From positions 1 to 55,622 of the forward strand of contig NZ_VUMR01000005.1 in NCBI RefSeq assembly GCF_009696075.1: a stretch of DNA of 55,622 nt. The letters are read 5' to 3'. The DNA comes from Holdemanella porci (GTDB lineage: Bacteria; Bacillota_I; Bacilli_A; Erysipelotrichales; Erysipelotrichaceae). Position 1 is the stretch's first letter, and every line of letters begins with the position of its first letter. The position numbers and the translations under genes are program-made. This document shows positions 27,073 to 34,794 of the stretch, piece by piece. Under the pieces are notes generated by a model. It was not told the DNA's origin. It made no database searches and saw only the letters and a list, made by a program, of their open reading frames with translations.

Positions 27073-27996
27073 ATGTTACACGAAGTATCTTTTACATCTT
27101 ATAATGAACGCGATCAAGTGCAAGCTTGGATTTATGTTCCAGCATGTAAGCCGAATGGAATCGTTCAATTAATTCATGGATTTGGTGAACACTCAAGACG
27201 CTATATCCATATGATTTCGGCTTTTCTAGATGCTGGTTATATTGTAGCCGCTGATGATCATGTAGGTCATGGAAAAACCGCAATGGTGAATAATGTCTGG
27301 GGTGACTGGGGAGATAAAGGATGTCACACCATGATGGAAGATGAGCACACATTAAAGAAAATTGTATGTGAGAAGTATCCAAATTTACCTTACTTCTTAT
27401 TTGGTCACAGTATGGGTTCATTTATCACAAGAGATTTTATCGCAAAATACGGAAACGAATTAAATGGTGCAACAATTTGTGGTACAACAGGCATTTTCCG
27501 TGGTGCTAAAGACGTTAAAGAAAAATTGAAAGAAATCATTGATGCAGGCCACGGTGAAGAGTCTAATCCAAATATTGTAGGCTCACTTATGGGCTGGATG
27601 TGCGAACGTTGTGGTGAAGTTCAAATTGGAAATGAATGGATTTGCCATGATCCATATGTACAAAAGGACCATGCGCAAGATCCATTCGATGCCTTCACAA
27701 GACCTACTAGCAATCGTTCTATTTATGATTTTATCCAAATGATGCTTACAATTGAAGGAACTCAATGGGCCAAAAAAGTACCTAAAAAATTACCTATTTA
27801 CAATATTGCTGGTGATCAAGATCCAGTTGGCGAATATGGTCTAGGAGTATGTCAAGTCAGTAACTGGCTTGTAGAAACTGGACATCATGTCACTACTAAA
27901 TTATATTCTGGCTATCGTCATGAAATTCATAATTATCCAGAAATCAAAAATGAAGTTGAAGCCGGAATCATTGAATTTATGAATTCAAATTTATAA
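27073..27996 (+). CDS. Alpha/beta hydrolase (monoacylglycerol lipase / lysophospholipase type)
   Basis: A 307-residue serine hydrolase of the hydrolase-4 (PldB-like) group. Visible elements are the oxyanion region LIHGFGEHSRRY (about residues 33-44), the nucleophile elbow FGHSMGS (Ser near 117), GDQDPVGEYG (Asp near 258) and YRHEIHNY (His near 287), giving a complete Ser-Asp-His triad. There is no signal peptide, so it is cytosolic. Such enzymes cleave monoacylglycerols or lysophospholipids; the natural substrate is unknown. The start ATG follows AAAAGGAGG, and a terminator directly follows the gene. Confidence 0.88.
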   Translation: MLHEVSFTSYNERDQVQAWIYVPACKPNGIVQLIHGFGEHSRRYIHMISAFLDAGYIVAADDHVGHGKTAMVNNVWGDWGDKGCHTMMEDEHTLKKIVCEKYPNLPYFLFGHSMGSFITRDFIAKYGNELNGATICGTTGIFRGAKDVKEKLKEIIDAGHGEESNPNIVGSLMGWMCERCGEVQIGNEWICHDPYVQKDHAQDPFDAFTRPTSNRSIYDFIQMMLTIEGTQWAKKVPKKLPIYNIAGDQDPVGEYGLGVCQVSNWLVETGHHVTTKLYSGYRHEIHNYPEIKNEVEAGIIEFMNSNL

Positions 27997-28024
27997 GGGT
28001 GTAATTCAATTTACACCCTTTTTC
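27995..28024 (+). terminator. Intrinsic terminator after the alpha/beta hydrolase gene
   Basis: AAGGGTGTAA and TTACACCCTT form a long stem around a short loop, followed by TTTTT. The PNPOx pseudogene starts 17 nt later. Confidence 0.85.
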
Positions 28025-28040
28025 ATTTAAGGAGCTAGCT

Positions 28041-28518
28041 ATGTTTAAGACAATGCGAAGATTCAAACAAAAATTATCTAAAGAAAAATGGATAGAGATA
28101 CTTACCGTTGAACCTCATGGCGTATTATCTTTAATCAATGATACGGGATATCCCTATGGTTTTCCTATCACACATTGGTATGATAAAAAAAACTGGACAT
28201 ATCCATTTTCATGGAGCAAAAGAAGGACATAAAATGGATTGTTTAAAACAATTTGATAAGGCAAGCTTTTGTGTCATGGATAAAAGTTTTAAAAAAGATG
28301 GTGAATGGGCCGTTCATTATCAGAGTGTGATTGTGTTTGGAAAAATCAAAATGGTAAATAATCCAGATAAAGTCAAAGAAATGTGTACGCAACTCTGTCC
28401 AAAATTTACCAATGATCAAAATTATATTGATCATGAATTAAAATATTCCGGACCTAGTGTACAATGTTTTGAACTCATCCCTGATTGTATATCTGGAAAA
28501 ATCATTAAGGAATCTTAA
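28041..28518 (+). pseudogene. Pyridoxamine 5'-phosphate oxidase-like FMN-binding protein, frameshifted in an A8 run
   Basis: The intact ancestor would be a 158-residue split-barrel flavoprotein of the NimA/PNPOx-like group. Frame 1 gives the N-terminal strand pattern WIEILTVEPHGVLSLINDTGYPYGFPITHWYD, then ends at 28232. The remaining two thirds (GHIHFHGAKEGHKMDCLKQFDKASFCVMD...) continue in the next frame to 28518. The break is in a run of eight A at 28185-28192; seven A would restore DKKTGHIHFHGA. A GGAGCTAGCT site precedes the start. Runs of this length can slip in transcription or replication, so full-length protein could be made in part of the population. Otherwise it is recently inactivated. 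Confidence 0.8.
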
Positions 28519-28547
28519 TTGAGTTTAGCATGGAGTAATGTTACTAT
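28519..28547 (+). promoter_or_regulatory. Promoter of the DUF7309/DUF6930 gene pair
   Basis: TTGAGT (28519-28524) and TACTAT (28542-28547) are 17 nt apart, 26 nt before the start codon. Confidence 0.5.
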
Positions 28548-28573
28548 TAATACAATAAAGTTGAGGAATTATT

Positions 28574-29578
28574 ATGGCAACACCAGCAACATTAGAACAA
28601 TGGAAAGAACTCTATGATTTAGCTATTGAAATCACAAAATTAAAGCCTTGGAACTCATATTGGGACATGGATTTAATTGCGGTAGAAACAAAGAAAAATG
28701 AAGAGCCAAACTTCGTATCCATTATGGGTAAAAGTGGAACATGCACAGGCATCAGTGTTTATCGAGGTTTGGAAGGTTATAGTGATTTTTGTCAAATCTG
28801 CAATGACGACTATAATGTACCTGCAACGTTTGTGATGTCCGATCAAAACTGCATTACTTGTTATTGGGGAAATCGTAATGAAATCGATGATGAAATGTAT
28901 TCAATTATCAAACAATTAGGTCTTCGTTTTCGTGGCAATGGAAACTGGATTTATTTTAAAACTTTTGAAAAGAAAAGTTTTCCAAGCCTTCCAAACTATG
29001 GTGAAATCAAAATGTTGATTGAAACCTATAAAGGATTGATTGAAACATTAAAACATGAAGATTATCAAGAGTCCATCTTTGAAGGAGGAGATATTCTCTA
29101 CACGCAAAAAGATGAGGATGGAAATTGGTTCTCTTATACTGTGCCCAGGCCTATGGAACCAGAACGTTATAATACGATTTTTGTCAATGATTCAAATCTA
29201 ATTGATTATTTTAAAAATATAAAGGATGGAGATTCAGAACTTGCGATTGATATGGATTATATGATGGTTCCCACAAATGATGAAGGTTTTGAAAGGCCCA
29301 TCAATCCATTAGCCTATATAGTATTTGATTTAAAAAATAACAAAATTTTACATTTTGATTTAATTCACCCAGATCAAGAAGATTATGAAGTCATTATGAA
29401 TAATTTTTTAGGTGCCATCGAACATTTTGGTAAGCCTAAACATGTATATGCCAGAAATCCATATATTCTAAATTGGCTTGATTTTATTTGTGAGAAATTA
29501 GATATTCCTCTAGTTAAAGATAATTTGGAAGAAATTGATGATATTTTTAATATGTTAAAACATATGGATATGGAGTAA
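28574..29578 (+). CDS. DUF7309/DUF6930-like protein of unknown function
   Basis: A 334-residue soluble, acidic protein. The N-terminal half (LYDLAIEITKLKPWNSYWD, then a glycine-centred IMGKSGTCTGISVYRG) resembles what I recall of DUF7309. The last 120 residues (PLAYIVFDLKNNKILHFDL ... GKPKHVYARNPYILNWLDFI) resemble DUF6930. No catalytic motif is known for either. There is no signal peptide or TM. The start ATG follows GTTGAGG. It is 4 nt upstream of the next gene, which looks like a pRiA4b ORF-3 type protein; these domains are often neighbours, which suggests a shared but unknown role. Family recognition is from memory of sequence patterns. Confidence 0.65.
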   Translation: MATPATLEQWKELYDLAIEITKLKPWNSYWDMDLIAVETKKNEEPNFVSIMGKSGTCTGISVYRGLEGYSDFCQICNDDYNVPATFVMSDQNCITCYWGNRNEIDDEMYSIIKQLGLRFRGNGNWIYFKTFEKKSFPSLPNYGEIKMLIETYKGLIETLKHEDYQESIFEGGDILYTQKDEDGNWFSYTVPRPMEPERYNTIFVNDSNLIDYFKNIKDGDSELAIDMDYMMVPTNDEGFERPINPLAYIVFDLKNNKILHFDLIHPDQEDYEVIMNNFLGAIEHFGKPKHVYARNPYILNWLDFICEKLDIPLVKDNLEEIDDIFNMLKHMDME

Positions 29579-29582
29579 TGAA

Positions 29583-30404
29583 ATGAAAAAGGAACTACAA
29601 AAACAAATGGATTCCATGATGAATATGACAATGGAAGCCATCACAAACAACAAGAAATTAGAACCTGCATTAAATGAATTATTCAAATATGCACCCCAAG
29701 ATGAAAAATATCAATTCATCTTACTTCATGAAATCGCCAATCAATATCTACATGAATTATTAGATATTGATTCTGAATTCCACGATTATTCTTTTGAAGA
29801 AGGTATAAAGATTTGTATAGAAGAAAAAACGGACTATTTAAAGGAAAGATTTCAAATTTGTACCATTCAGTTTCAATTGGACGACATCACAAGAACCATC
29901 ACATTCCCTAAACGACTTCCATTAGCGGATATGACATATTTTGTGATGTCTAGTTTAGACATTGTATGCAGCTACGATTTCATGATCAATTGTGAAGGCA
30001 TTGATTATTCTACTGAAGAAATGCAGATTTGTTCCATTGCCGATTTATGTTTAGAAAAGAATGATATGTTCTTACTATCCTTCTTCGATTCTGAAACAGA
30101 CGAATTTTATCCTGTAACTGGAAAACTCATCAATGAAGAGCTGAATAAAAAAGAAATTGAATTAGAACGCATTCAAATTATTGAAACTCAAAATGAAGGA
30201 CCTTGGGTAGAAGAAAACGAACACCGTACTTTAGAAGAACAAAATGATCAATTAGTTTCTGGATTCTTCTTTAATAAGATGTTCTATGAAAGACCCGATT
30301 TATTTGAAGAATTAGAAAATGGTAAGGACATCGAAGAATTACTTTTCCAAATGGTTGATGAAGAATTAAATGATGATGTTTTAGATACAGACTTATTAAA
30401 CTAA
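29583..30404 (+). CDS. Acidic protein with a possible plasmid pRiA4b ORF-3-like domain
   Basis: A 273-residue, strongly acidic soluble protein. Residues ~85-190 show the spacing of the pRiA4b ORF-3 domain: a strand followed by RTITFPKRLPLADMTYFVM, the DYSTEEMQICSIADLCLEKNDMFLLSFFD region, and a short C-terminal strand. The residues flanking this are unassigned helices with many Glu and Asp. Co-transcribed with the DUF7309/DUF6930 gene (4-nt gap, binding site ATGGAG in the upstream 3' end). The match is weak enough that it could be another fold. It ends at a strong terminator. Confidence 0.5.
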   Translation: MKKELQKQMDSMMNMTMEAITNNKKLEPALNELFKYAPQDEKYQFILLHEIANQYLHELLDIDSEFHDYSFEEGIKICIEEKTDYLKERFQICTIQFQLDDITRTITFPKRLPLADMTYFVMSSLDIVCSYDFMINCEGIDYSTEEMQICSIADLCLEKNDMFLLSFFDSETDEFYPVTGKLINEELNKKEIELERIQIIETQNEGPWVEENEHRTLEEQNDQLVSGFFFNKMFYERPDLFEELENGKDIEELLFQMVDEELNDDVLDTDLLN

Positions 30405-30426
30405 AAAGGATCGATTTTTCGATCCT
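30401..30426 (+). terminator. Intrinsic terminator, convergent side of the amt gene
   Basis: AAAAGGATCG and CGATCCTTTT flank a 6-nt loop (ATTTTT). The symmetric A and T tails make it a plausible bidirectional terminator for both flanking genes. Confidence 0.8.
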
Positions 30427-30477
30427 TTTCCTTTGGCTTGTAACGAATAAGAGAAAAGAGCAACAAGCCATGATATA

Positions 30478-32163
30478 TTATTCTTCATATTTTAATGCAT
30501 CTTTACCACGAGCTCCTGTTGAGATACGAACAACATCCGCAACATCGTAGACAAAGATTTTTCCATCCCCAATATTTCCAGTATACAATGCCTTTTTAGC
30601 TGCCTTAACAACATCTGCCACAGACACTTCACTCACAACAACTTCAACTTTTAATTTAGGAAGCAATTCCATATTTACTTTAGCGCCACGATAGTAGCTT
30701 GTTTGGCCCTTTTGCACACCACAACCAGATACTTTCGTAACAGTCATACCACCAATACCAATTTCATTCAATTCAGCCTTGATCTTATCAAATTTCTCAG
30801 CCTTAGTAATAATAACAACCTTTGAAATAGAACCATCACCATGAATAACTTTTGTAGGTACGGCATCATCCAATTCTACACTTGGAGTGTAACTAGAATC
30901 TTGAATTGTTTCTAAATAATCACCAGAAACATCGGCTTCTAAGGCAAAACCAGCATATGCACTTTGCAATCCATGTTCCATTTTATCAAGGCCCACAATT
31001 TCTTCATGTGCACTAACACGTAATCCAACAGTCTTTTTAATAATGTAGAAAGTAATAAACATAGTTACAGCAGTCCATGCACCAATTGCCAATAAACCTA
31101 ATAATTGAACACCTAATAAATGGAATCCACCACCATAGAATAATCCTTGTGCTTCAGGCATTGTATCTGTACCACAAGCAAATAATCCAACACAGATTGT
31201 TCCTAATAAACCATTACCAAAGTGTACGGCAACAGCTCCTACTGGATCGTCTATTTTTAATTTATAATCCAACAACCATACAATGAAACAAACCATACAT
31301 CCAGATAAGATGCCAATCACAAATGATCCAAATACGTTTACGGCATCACATCCCGCAGTAATCGCCACTAAACCTGCCAATGAACCATTTAAACACATCG
31401 CAACATCTGGTTTTCCATATTTAATCCAAGTAATCAACATAACTGTACATGTCGCAACGGCAGGTGCTACTGTAGTTGTCGCAAAGATTGTAGCTAACTG
31501 AATACCATTTGTAGCCGCTGCACCATTGAATCCATACCAGCCAAACCATAAGATGAAACATCCAAGTGCACCAATTGTTAAGCTGTGACCTGGAATTCCT
31601 CGTGGAGTTCCATCTTTATCAAACTTACCGATTCTTGGGCCTAACATCCATGCACCAATTAAAGCAGTTAAACCACCAACATAGTGAATGGCAGCACTTC
31701 CGGCAAAATCATGGAAGCCTAGGCTACTTAGCCAACCGCCACCCCATACCCAGTGTGCTTCAATTGGATATACAATTAAACTAATCACAAAACTATAGAT
31801 ACAATAAGAGATAAATTTTGTTCTTTCTGCCATAGCCCCAGAAACAATGGTAGCGGCTGTAGCACAGAACACTAAGTTGAATGTAAAACTTGACCAGTTT
31901 GTTCCGGCAAAATCTGTCAATGGACTTTCTCCCCATCCAACAAGTCCCATAAAATCTTGTCCCATCAATAGGCTATAACCAATAATCAAGAATGCGACAG
32001 TTCCTAAACAGAAATCCATTAAGTTTTTCATAATGATATTACCGGCATTCTTGGCTCTTGTAAATCCGGCTTCAACCATCGCAAATCCAGCCTGCATAAA
32101 GAATACAAATGCAGCTCCGATTAGGTACCATATTCCAAATACCTCTGTTAAAATCTTCTCCAT
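30478..32163 (-). CDS. amt: Ammonium transporter with fused C-terminal PII regulatory domain
   Basis: A 561-residue fusion. Residues ~1-405 are an Amt channel with eleven TMs; the twin-His pore is present (AGSAAIHYVGG and AVHFGNGLLGT). After a linker, residues ~440-555 form a full PII (GlnK/GlnB) domain: KVVIITKAEKFDKI at its start, the T-loop region KGQTSYYRGAKVN, and IGDGKIFVYDVADVVRISTG. In separate systems the PII T-loop plugs the Amt trimer when nitrogen is plentiful; here the two are covalently joined. The tyrosine in the T-loop is conserved, but uridylylation cannot be inferred. The ATG at 32163 follows GGGAGGG. The leader contains a promoter and a terminator-like hairpin. Confidence 0.95.
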   Translation of the reverse strand: MEKILTEVFGIWYLIGAAFVFFMQAGFAMVEAGFTRAKNAGNIIMKNLMDFCLGTVAFLIIGYSLLMGQDFMGLVGWGESPLTDFAGTNWSSFTFNLVFCATAATIVSGAMAERTKFISYCIYSFVISLIVYPIEAHWVWGGGWLSSLGFHDFAGSAAIHYVGGLTALIGAWMLGPRIGKFDKDGTPRGIPGHSLTIGALGCFILWFGWYGFNGAAATNGIQLATIFATTTVAPAVATCTVMLITWIKYGKPDVAMCLNGSLAGLVAITAGCDAVNVFGSFVIGILSGCMVCFIVWLLDYKLKIDDPVGAVAVHFGNGLLGTICVGLFACGTDTMPEAQGLFYGGGFHLLGVQLLGLLAIGAWTAVTMFITFYIIKKTVGLRVSAHEEIVGLDKMEHGLQSAYAGFALEADVSGDYLETIQDSSYTPSVELDDAVPTKVIHGDGSISKVVIITKAEKFDKIKAELNEIGIGGMTVTKVSGCGVQKGQTSYYRGAKVNMELLPKLKVEVVVSEVSVADVVKAAKKALYTGNIGDGKIFVYDVADVVRISTGARGKDALKYEE

Positions 32164-32191
32164 AATATTCCCTCCCTTATACAAAAGAAAA

Positions 32192-32234
32192 AAGGCACAT
32201 ACAGCTCATGTATTTCATGAACTATAAGCACCTT
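32192..32234 (-). terminator. Terminator-like hairpin in the amt leader (possible attenuator)
   Basis: Minus-strand RNA from 32234 to 32192 folds into a stem of about 18 pairs closed by a 5-nt loop, with a few G-U pairs and one mismatch, and is followed by a T-rich tract (TTTTTTCTTTT). It is 44 nt past the MATE stop and could terminate that gene, yet the only promoter I find for amt lies upstream of it, so amt transcripts must read through. Confidence 0.7.
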
Positions 32235-32252
32235 TGCTTTATGTATGTACGT

Positions 32253-32281
32253 ATTTTATTCTGCATGAAACGATTTGTCAA
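32253..32281 (-). promoter_or_regulatory. Promoter of the amt-PII gene
   Basis: TTGACA (32281-32276) and TAAAAT (32258-32253) are spaced by 17 nt on the minus strand, close to consensus. The -35 overlaps the TGA stop codon of the MATE gene. Predicted start near 32246, about 12 nt before the leader hairpin. Confidence 0.75.
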
Positions 32282-33624
32282 TGTTTTTCTGAAACTTTTT
32301 GAAAATTTATTTCCATGTGATAATAACTAGGAACCAAGATTATAACAGCACCAATCCATGCCAACACTTCTACAGGATATAAGCCAGCTTTACCAAAATA
32401 GATAGGTAGAATCAAAGCTCCAGAGATCCGCATCAACAACTCAAATAAGCCAGATATCATAGGAATAAAGGCATTGGACAAGCCCTGTATAGTAGAACGA
32501 TAGGCGTGTAACATATATAAAATTGGAAGCCAAGCGGTTAAACATCGTAAGAAATTCAACCCATATGTCATTGCTTCATGAGCACCTTCACTTGTTTTTG
32601 ATATAAAACAAGATAAGAAGAATGGTCCAAAAATCCAAAGTATGATAGAAATCAAGATGGAAGTAGCCAAAGATAATAAAACAACTTTTTTCACACCACT
32701 CTTGATACGATCATAACGATGTGCTCCATAATTTTGTCCCGTATATGTAACCATGGCATAGCCATAAGAGACAGCTGAAATTTCAAGAACTCCATATAGC
32801 TTGTTCATAGCTGTAAATCCAGCAAGGAAATAAGTTCCATATCGATTTACGGCACTTGTTAATACCATACCACCAATCGAAATCAAGACATTTTGTAGTG
32901 CCATAGGAATTCCTAATCTAAATTGATTTTTATAGTATGTTACATCCTTACAAATTGATGTAGGCATATATTCTTTTAATTTTAATACATGATATAAGCA
33001 GAAGCAGCCAGCTAGAATTTGTGCAATAACTGTCGCAACACCAGCACCAATGATTCCCCACTCAAGGCCCATCACGAATAGTACATCTAAGCCTACGTTA
33101 CAAATACTGGCAATAATCATGGCTTGTAGCGGTGTTTTAGAATTGCCAAAAGCACGTAAAATGCTGGCAAGCGCATTATAAAACATAGTCGCAAATAAAC
33201 CGATATAAATAACGTGCGTATACGCTAGAGCTCGATCCATAATATCAGCTGGTGTTTTTAATAAAAACAAAATATTTGGTAAAAGCGGATAAATCACGGC
33301 TAATAAAACCACTGTTGATATAATCGCATTCACAACTAAAGTAGAAATACATTTTTGTACATTCCTCTTATCATGAGTACCAAACGCATGAGCTATCGGA
33401 ATTGAAAAACCTTGGGCAAGCCCAGTCACGACTGCAATTCCCATCCATGTTAGCCAATCCGAACATCCTATAGCTGCTAACGCCTTCACACCAAGGTGTC
33501 TAGAAACAATGATAGTATCACAAACTGTATATAGCTGCTGAAATATATTTCCAAGCATTAAAGGTAGAGAAAACAAAAAAATCAACTTTAATTCATTTCC
33601 CTTCGTCATATCTTTTACTTGCAT
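32278..33624 (-). CDS. MATE-family efflux transporter
   Basis: A 448-residue, twelve-TM antiporter of the multidrug and toxic compound extrusion family (MatE/NorM/DinF fold), with two homologous six-TM halves. Typical family features include the N-terminal PLMLGNIFQQLYTVCDTIIVSRHLG, GLAQGFSIPIAHAFG and the mid-protein FRLGIPMALQNVLISIGGM. Substrates are usually cationic drugs or metabolites, exchanged for Na+ or H+. The ATG at 33624 is preceded by GGGAGAGG; the upstream in-frame ATG at 33645 has no binding site. Divergent from the nrdI-like operon. Confidence 0.92.
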   Translation of the reverse strand: MQVKDMTKGNELKLIFLFSLPLMLGNIFQQLYTVCDTIIVSRHLGVKALAAIGCSDWLTWMGIAVVTGLAQGFSIPIAHAFGTHDKRNVQKCISTLVVNAIISTVVLLAVIYPLLPNILFLLKTPADIMDRALAYTHVIYIGLFATMFYNALASILRAFGNSKTPLQAMIIASICNVGLDVLFVMGLEWGIIGAGVATVIAQILAGCFCLYHVLKLKEYMPTSICKDVTYYKNQFRLGIPMALQNVLISIGGMVLTSAVNRYGTYFLAGFTAMNKLYGVLEISAVSYGYAMVTYTGQNYGAHRYDRIKSGVKKVVLLSLATSILISIILWIFGPFFLSCFISKTSEGAHEAMTYGLNFLRCLTAWLPILYMLHAYRSTIQGLSNAFIPMISGLFELLMRISGALILPIYFGKAGLYPVEVLAWIGAVIILVPSYYHMEINFQKVSEKH

Positions 33625-33685
33625 AAAACCTCTCCCATTAAACAAAAATAGTATATCATATTCAATAAATTTCTTAAAAAAGTTA

Positions 33686-33742
33686 TTTACAACTAACTAT
33701 TATAGAGTTATACTAATGACAGTTAGCTATTTCTAACTATTA
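33686..33742 (+). promoter_or_regulatory. Promoter of the nrdI-like operon with repeated operator-like sequences
   Basis: TTTACA (33686-33691) and TATACT (33709-33714) are spaced by 17 nt. CTAACTATTA occurs exactly twice, at 33693-33702 and 33733-33742, 40 bp apart (about four helical turns). The second copy lies in an inverted repeat AGTTAG-N6-CTAACT (33721-33738) downstream of the -10. The geometry suits a repressor; given the flavodoxin downstream, an iron or redox regulator is a guess. Confidence 0.55.
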
Positions 33743-33755
33743 AGGAGGTATAATC

Positions 33756-34106
33756 ATGAAATATGCATTCGCAAGTCGTACTGGTAATGTGGAAGAAATT
33801 ATCAGTTCATTAGGTATTGATGCATTACGCATCAATGATGGATCTGAAAGCATCGATGAACCATACATCTTATTTACTTATACAGATGGCTATGGAGATG
33901 TACCTGCTGAAGTCGAAAACTTTTTGATGGCCAATGGCACATTGATTCAAGGTGTTGTCTGCTCCGGAGATCCAAATTATGGTGACGCATATTGTCAGGC
34001 AGCTGATAAAATCAGTGAAGATTATGGTTGTGAAATTCTATATAAAGTAGAAAATTCTGGTACACCTGAAGATATTGAAAACATCAAAAAAGCGATTGGA
34101 GCTTAA
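33756..34106 (+). CDS. NrdI-like flavodoxin
   Basis: A 116-residue flavodoxin-fold protein. The FMN phosphate loop is SRTGNVE (residues 7-13). TYTDGYGDVP and VVCSGDPNYGDAYCQAAD match the NrdI motifs TYT.GFG.VP and SGN.NWG...C.A.D. NrdI supplies the oxidant that assembles the Mn cofactor of class Ib ribonucleotide reductase. No nrdE or nrdF is in the window, and the next gene is DUF3793, so it may be a stand-alone electron carrier rather than a true NrdI. The start ATG follows TAAGGAGG, the strongest binding site in the region. Confidence 0.75.
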   Translation: MKYAFASRTGNVEEIISSLGIDALRINDGSESIDEPYILFTYTDGYGDVPAEVENFLMANGTLIQGVVCSGDPNYGDAYCQAADKISEDYGCEILYKVENSGTPEDIENIKKAIGA

Positions 34107-34108
34107 TT

Positions 34109-34642
34109 ATGCCAAAACAACGTTTTGAATCATTATTGGCCAATTATTGTGCACCTGCACTAAAGCAATATAAATATGCCAATATGTTTCACCTTCCAAA
34201 AGACGATGATAGTATTCGATCATTCATTAAACAATACAATCAACAATTCAATTCAAAAGGGATCTTCTTTATCCTCATAGAACAAGAAACTCAATACACC
34301 ATTTATGTATACAATTCCAAACTTAAAGACTATATTTCCTCAAATGCAGTTCAAAATTTTCTAAAATCCTATCAATAGCCAAATACTTTTGAACTGTGTA
34401 TACAAGAACTCAAAAAAAGACTTAATACAAAAAACTTTCCTCATGAAATAGGTGTATTTCTTGGTTATCCCTTAGATGATGTAATTGGATTTATTGAACA
34501 CAAGCCCTATTACTTAGTCGGAGATTGGAAGGTCTATCAAAACGTGAATGAGGCTAAAAAACAATTTGATTTATTTAAACAAACAAAAGAAAAAATGTTG
34601 AATCAAATCCATAATGGATATGAATTATGTGAAATTCTTTAA
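34109..34642 (+). pseudogene. DUF3793-family protein interrupted by an in-frame TAG
   Basis: Reading frame 34109-34378 gives 89 residues; after the TAG at 34376-34378 the same frame stays open for 87 more codons to a TAA at 34640. The two parts join into a typical DUF3793 protein of about 177 residues: CAPALKQYKYANMFHL at the start, then after the stop FPHEIGVFLGYPLDDVIGFIEH and YYLVGDWKVYQNVNEAK. DUF3793 function is not established; it often sits beside flavodoxin genes, as here (2 nt after the nrdI-like stop). A single base change explains the break. I see no element supporting stop-codon readthrough. Confidence 0.8.
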
Positions 34643-34763
34643 CAAATATTTATTTTTTCTTCTTTCATCGACCATCTATCGTTTTTTGGTCTATGAATAC
34701 GTTTGAAAATCATTTAGAATGTATATGGTTGAACAAATCCATTTCACATTTTAGTTCAACCAA

Positions 34764-34792
34764 AAAAGAGGTATCGCAAAGATATCTCTTTT
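34764..34792 (-). terminator. Bidirectional intrinsic terminator between DUF3793 and the M42 peptidase gene
   Basis: AAAAGAGGTAT and ATATCTCTTTT (one G-U) close an 8-nt loop, with T runs on both strands. On the minus strand it lies just after the M42 stop. Confidence 0.8.
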
Positions 34793-34794
34793 TT

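Noticed and set aside
34376-34378. TAG read as pyrrolysine or as a leaky stop in DUF3793
   Set aside because: No sign of pyrrolysine genes in the window and no stimulatory element; treated as a nonsense mutation.
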